A stretch of 64,000 nt of DNA. Origin: Amphirosellinia nigrospora (Eukaryota; Ascomycota; Sordariomycetes; Xylariales; Xylariaceae). Below, in pieces: positions 60,009-64,000 of the stretch (its first letter is position 1; each line of letters starts with the position of its first letter). Under the pieces are notes generated by a model that was not told the DNA's origin, made no database searches, and saw only the letters and a list, made by a program, of their open reading frames with translations. The translations under genes were made by a program, and so were the position numbers. Location: contig SCHM01000006.1 of NCBI GenBank assembly GCA_004123355.1, forward strand, positions 744,001 through 808,000, read 5' to 3'.

Positions 60009-60962
60009 TGTCAATGTCTGGACGGTTGGTTGTATTACTTCTAATTAAGGGGGCATTGGGTATGTAGGGAAAAAGGAAAGTGTATTGCGTTACAAGCTAC
60101 GCCGTACTGTCGATATCAACACTTTGAGGTTGGATGGGAATTGCGCATCTCGGCTGCGAATAGCAGACTAGCCTGTCTTGCAAGACGTGCTGCCAGATTG
60201 ACACAAGTACAGTATCAGTAGATACGGTACGTATCGCAGGGCTGCTAGGTAGCTGCCAGGTGCAGCGGGGTTATACCTTGCTATATCCAGGGTCGGTAAC
60301 AGTTGGCAACGATAGCTATCCAGGCTTGTTGCTGTCGCGTCCGGACCAGACCTGTAATGTTGGGATTCTAAGAAGTGCGATTTCTAACGAACTGCACAGG
60401 TTGAAATTTAATTCTTGTATTATGCTGTGTCTGCCTAGCATCTTAGATTTCTTCAAATATGCAAAGTAGTAACAGTCTTTTAATCTGTCGCCTATACTTA
60501 TCTCAAGTAATCGAGTTATGTGATTGGTCTATGTCCACTGTGAAATGGAGTTAGTTTGGGCTAGCCAATAAAACCGGGAATTTGATTTTGCTCCGGCCTT
60601 TAGTCTTCTTTTTCTTCTTCACATATTTCCCCTTCTCTGGAACTAACTGATCGAACTGGCCCAACCCGGCAGCTTTTGTTGTGGTTTTTTGGCCTGTCCA
60701 ATGAGTTCCGGTTGAAGTAGAACGACCAATTGCCTTTATAATCTCACTTTCGCTTGACAACAATAGCATCGTGGGTTCGCTATGTGCATACATCGTGACA
60801 GCTTCGTCTGTAGATGATCTGAGTATTCCTACAGGGTCTTTACATATATAAAATGTAAATGCAAGTGAACATGGAAGAGTCAGCAGGGCTTTGGTTGGTA
60901 ATAGGTTGGTGATTCATTATTATATACCATCGTGAACGCCGCGCCCAATGCTATCATACCTA
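60009..60962. other. Spacer between golgin and NOP15 genes; small basic frame
   Basis: A minus-strand open stretch at 60551-60793 encodes 80 residues ending with a Lys-rich tail (YVKKKKKTKGRSKIKF). It has an ATG and an orderly amino-acid mix, but no family I recognise and no clear splice partners. It could be a tiny gene or chance. The rest holds the golgin promoter (minus) and NOP15 trailer. Confidence 0.35.
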
Positions 60963-62273
60963 TCACGCTGCCGCCTTCTTCACTTTCTTCGTCTTCTTGC
61001 CAGCTTTACCTACCGGCTTTTTACCCCCTTTGGCAGTCTTTTTCGTGACGGGTGATGGCTCATTAACCTCCGCTTCATTTGGTTCAGGTGCCCCCTCGAC
61101 AGCTTTCGGTGTCTCATCCTCGGCGGCTTCGAGAGCAGGGGCATGATCATCCGTATCATGAACGGACTTGAGTTTGGGCGCCTCAAACTCGTAGCCCAAT
61201 TCCAATAACTTCTTCGCTCGCTCGCTTCGCTTGGTCTCTTCCTTTGAAATCTTCTCCGTCCAGGCGGACTCAGAGCGGGGCTTTTTAAGCCTATTCCCCG
61301 CCATCTTGTTCCAGGGTATCTTTTTGAAGCGTCGGTTCGCGCCAACCCAGAGTTTGTCGTGGATCTGTGACTTCGGTACCATCTTAACCTTCAAAATGTG
61401 ACCAGCCAACAGGTAGTTGTCCTAATACAAGTCAGACTTTTATACTATGCAAGATGACCGAGTGTAATACCATGGTTTTTGCAACAATCTCAGCCACGCC
61501 AAGTTCAGCAAACTCGATAAACTGCGCAAATAGGATATTAGCATGATAGTAGTGTGATGTAGATTCATTCCCCAGCTCTTGTGAGTGTGGCTAATATCAT
61601 TGTAGGGAGAAAAGAGGTGCGGGTCATATTTGCACATACAGCGAAATGCTTAGACTGGCCCGTCGCTTTATTCCGGACATTCTAATTTTGTTGACATGTC
61701 CGAATTGAGTGAAATATTCGTGCATCTGATGCTCATAGAATCCTCTAGGGATCCGGCCAACCTAACTCAATGTCAATCCTATGGGTTCTGCCTTTTTCTT
61801 GCAGAAGTTCACGACATACGTATACGACGCCTGGCTCACCATCATCTGACTCGGAGGCTTTCACAACATCTTTCGATACCTTAGGAAGCTCCAAGTCTTT
61901 GGTATTTATCTCTTCGTCGGGGCCAGCATCATCATCTTCGGCGTCGCTATCAACCACCTTGGCCAGGGCCTGCGCTTCGTCCTCGCCTTCGGAGCCTGGG
62001 TTCTCGTCGTCATCTATAGTAGTTGGTTCTTCCTTGCGCTCTGTGATAGAAGACGATCGTTTAGTCTTTTTCGGCTTTTTAGATTGTACGTCCTCCTTCA
62101 ATTTTTTCGGCGCAATTGGGGACGCATCGTCATTCGCGGCGGCTGCAAGAAGCCGTGTTAGTTATATGACTCGCGAAGCACGTAGAAAAGGACAGACCTT
62201 TGCGCTTGCTTGGTGCTTTCTCTTTTGGCGGGGCTTTAGCAGCGGATGGTTTCCTCGGGCGTAATTCTGGCAT
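60963..62273 (-). CDS. nop15: Nop15-like RRM ribosome-biogenesis protein
   Basis: Five exons: 62273-62198, 62142-61820, 61761-61640, 61521-61471 and 61421-60963; about 343 residues. Nucleolar RNA-binding protein of the Nop15 (yeast) / NIFK (animal) family, needed for pre-60S maturation and ITS2 processing. The single RRM shows RNP2 as VVYVGRIPRGF and RNP1 as KHFAFIEFAEL, with NYLLAGHILKVKMVPKSQ closing the domain. It is preceded by a Glu/Asp- and Lys-rich region and followed by a basic tail ending KKTKKVKKAAA, a usual nucleolar pattern. Exon 4 is 51 bp. One missing base at 61675-61676 (TCCGG where TCCCGG is expected, in RMSRNKATG) breaks the RRM frame. Divergent from the SMN gene, starts 580 bp apart. 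Confidence 0.85.
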
Positions 62274-62852
62274 CTTAACGACGGGTTTGTTCTGGGGAAC
62301 GGTCGCCGTGTAAAAGGGCTACGCAGCGGAACAGCTCGAACCGAGTTTGGCTATTTCAAAAATTCTGCCGTCGAAATTTTGGCGGTGAGAAGAACCCTTA
62401 CCCCACTAAGTTGTTGATAAGCCGATAAGAGCTGTAATGGTAAAGTACCTAATAGGCTAAGGTACCAGCTGCTTACACCTTTCCTTAGGTAATACGGAGG
62501 TGAGCTCTGAAGGCTACCTATGCACCATCATCCATGATTGCATTCTACATACCTATACAAGAACGAACTTGGAACTATATACAGCAGGTTCACCCACTGA
62601 TTCATACACTGAATGTGTCTTAGCTAAGGTATACCAAATTATTATGTTTAAGTAAAAGTCGCCATCAGCATAACGTTCTCGGTCCCCATTCGATAACACT
62701 TTAACCAAACACCTACAGTCTCATCATCCGAGGAGCTTCTGCCTGAAGTGTCTGGAGACGTCAACACTTAGACGTATAGATTGCGCCGAGCACTCTTAAA
62801 CACTCCACAGACCCTTGCCAGCAGCGAAATTGAAGCGCATCTGGCACTAAGA
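62274..62852. promoter_or_regulatory. Divergent promoter region, NOP15-like and SMN genes
   Basis: 580 bp between divergent starts. AT-rich, with short TACCTA/TAGGTA motifs near 62450-62525. No assignable TATA box. Confidence 0.45.
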
Positions 62853-63650
62853 ATGGCTTCCGGGGAACAAGAACTCACACATAACGAAATATGGGACGAT
62901 TCAGCCTTAATTGATTCCTGGGACCAGGCGCTGGAGGAATATAAGGTGCCGCTTACTGACCTTGAATCTCTGGAAATAAGTAGGGACTGATCTTTCTCTA
63001 GAAATACCATAGCATTCATAGAAACGGCGGCAACGTGAATGATTTGCTCAAACCTAAGGAAGAAAAGTAAGATTCACTTTGATATACCCTCGGTTTTTAG
63101 ACGAAAACCGCTCGCCATTGTGCATATAAATTACTAAAAAGATGATCGTTGGAAATAGGACTTCAGATGCCAAGCAGAATGTACATGAGATCGACGAGTC
63201 GTCAAACCATGGGAAGCCCGAAACAGCCTCCGAGATGAAGAAGGAGAACCTCGTGAGTGCATCGCTACCCTGGCTCTTAAGAGGATCCTGAGCACATCAA
63301 AAGCTTAGCTTAGTTCCTTCCCGAGATGCTGACAAGATGCAGAACCATGGACAGGAAACCGAAAATGTAGCAAGCCAACACAATCAACCACGTGTACCCG
63401 GCGCTCCTCCAGCTCCGGCAGGTCTACTCGGCACAAGTATGTTTCTTTGGGTCATTTTACCCACGCTTACGAACCCTACTAAACCTTCCTATCTATATCT
63501 GTCATTTTTTGTCATGGAGCCTACTAACTACTGGCAGTACACGATGAAGGGTTAAAACGACTTCTCATGTCATGGTATTATGCTGGCTATTATACAGGTT
63601 ACTACGAAGGCCAGCGTGATTCGCCACAAAACCGAGGTGCTTCAGAGTAG
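62853..63650 (+). CDS. smn1: Survival motor neuron (SMN) homologue
   Basis: Core of the complex that loads Sm proteins onto spliceosomal snRNAs. Probable exons: 62853-62945, 63002-63066, 63142-63252, 63314-63436 and 63538-63650; about 170 residues. The N-terminal Gemin2-binding motif is clear: EIWDDSALIDSWDQALEEYK joined over the first intron to KYHSIHRNGGNVNDLLKP. The C-terminal oligomerising YG box is also clear: KRLLMSWYYAGYYTGYYEGQ. No Tudor domain is visible between them, as in fission yeast Smn1. The last intron has a near-perfect branch site (TACTAAC). I prefer the ATG at 62853 over an in-frame one at 62781 because it puts the conserved motif near the N-terminus. Two junctions (after KPKEEK and before PSRDADKM) are one base out of phase, consistent with missing bases near 63066 and 63313. 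Confidence 0.85.
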
Positions 63651-64000
63651 GATGCATCTGGGATTTTGTTCACTCGGGCTGCGAATGATTTGGAGGATCA
63701 GGGGTATAACTAATGTGAGTTATCGATCTGACATGGGCCTGGTACATTAGGATGCTGCAACATATAATCAGTTGATGTTGACGTTACCCTAGGGGAAATC
63801 GATTAAAGCTGCGGCAAGATATGTGTCACCCCAGAAACTCGCTATAATTGTGGCGTCAAGCCGGTGCCACTATATTCACAGTGAATACATTTGTCATCTA
63901 AAACGACAAACCTCGAATGAAATGTTTGTAAGGCTCTTTGTTAGGTTGCGATTATAATCCAATTCTAATCGTCTATAGCGACTAGTCCATGACCAAACTA
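63651..64000. other. Right-edge sequence, no gene seen
   Basis: AT-rich trailer beyond the SMN stop codon; no open frame of interest. Confidence 0.5.

Overview
This is nuclear DNA of a filamentous ascomycete (Pezizomycotina, most likely Sordariomycetes). Genes carry short introns (about 50-130 bp) with GTAWGT-like donors, CTAAC/CTGAC branch sites and YAG acceptors. The recognised proteins are those of ascomycete filamentous fungi: an Ime2-type kinase, Rho1 ending CLIL, a Ypd1 phosphotransfer protein, a Stc1-domain protein, an SMN homologue, and DUF3984 and DUF7514 proteins. I see no transposase, reverse transcriptase, CRISPR array, rRNA or convincing tRNA.

Layout. 1-3.6 kb: two minus-strand genes, a DUF7514-like protein cut by the left edge and a complete Stc1-domain gene. 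3.6-9.9 kb: gene-poor, with TAGGTA-type tracts. 9.9-16.1 kb: an Ime2-type protein kinase and an Hsp70-like ATPase, both on plus. 19-27 kb: four minus-strand genes (a C2H2 zinc-finger protein, a conserved coiled-coil protein, an ASCC1/AKAP7-like 2H phosphoesterase, Ypd1). 30-38 kb: DUF3984 (minus), ELP1 (plus), mitochondrial ribosomal protein Mrpl40/uL24m (minus). 40-43 kb: RHO1 (plus) and a candidate 30-residue CxxC peptide gene. 45-50 kb: an AVT-type vacuolar amino-acid transporter and a GPI-anchored aspartic protease. 53-64 kb: a compact housekeeping block of PTAR-like protein, GET1, a conserved membrane protein, a GRIP-domain golgin, NOP15 and SMN.

The genes do not form a pathway cluster; this looks like ordinary core chromosome. 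Several act in RNA or translation (ELP1 in tRNA wobble modification, MRPL40, NOP15, SMN, the ASCC1-like protein, and STC1 in RNAi-heterochromatin coupling). Others act in membrane traffic and signalling (GET1, golgin, RHO1, YPD1).

The most striking sequence-level observation is that about two thirds of the conserved genes are interrupted by one or more tiny indels. Most are one base missing from a short homopolymer, and a few are a missing dinucleotide unit. Such breaks in essential genes (ELP1, MRPL40, GET1, NOP15) point to an unpolished assembly rather than real pseudogenes. RHO1, YPD1, STC1, the aspartic protease and the golgin read cleanly. Coordinates below give full gene spans, with exon boundaries and suspected indels in the text.
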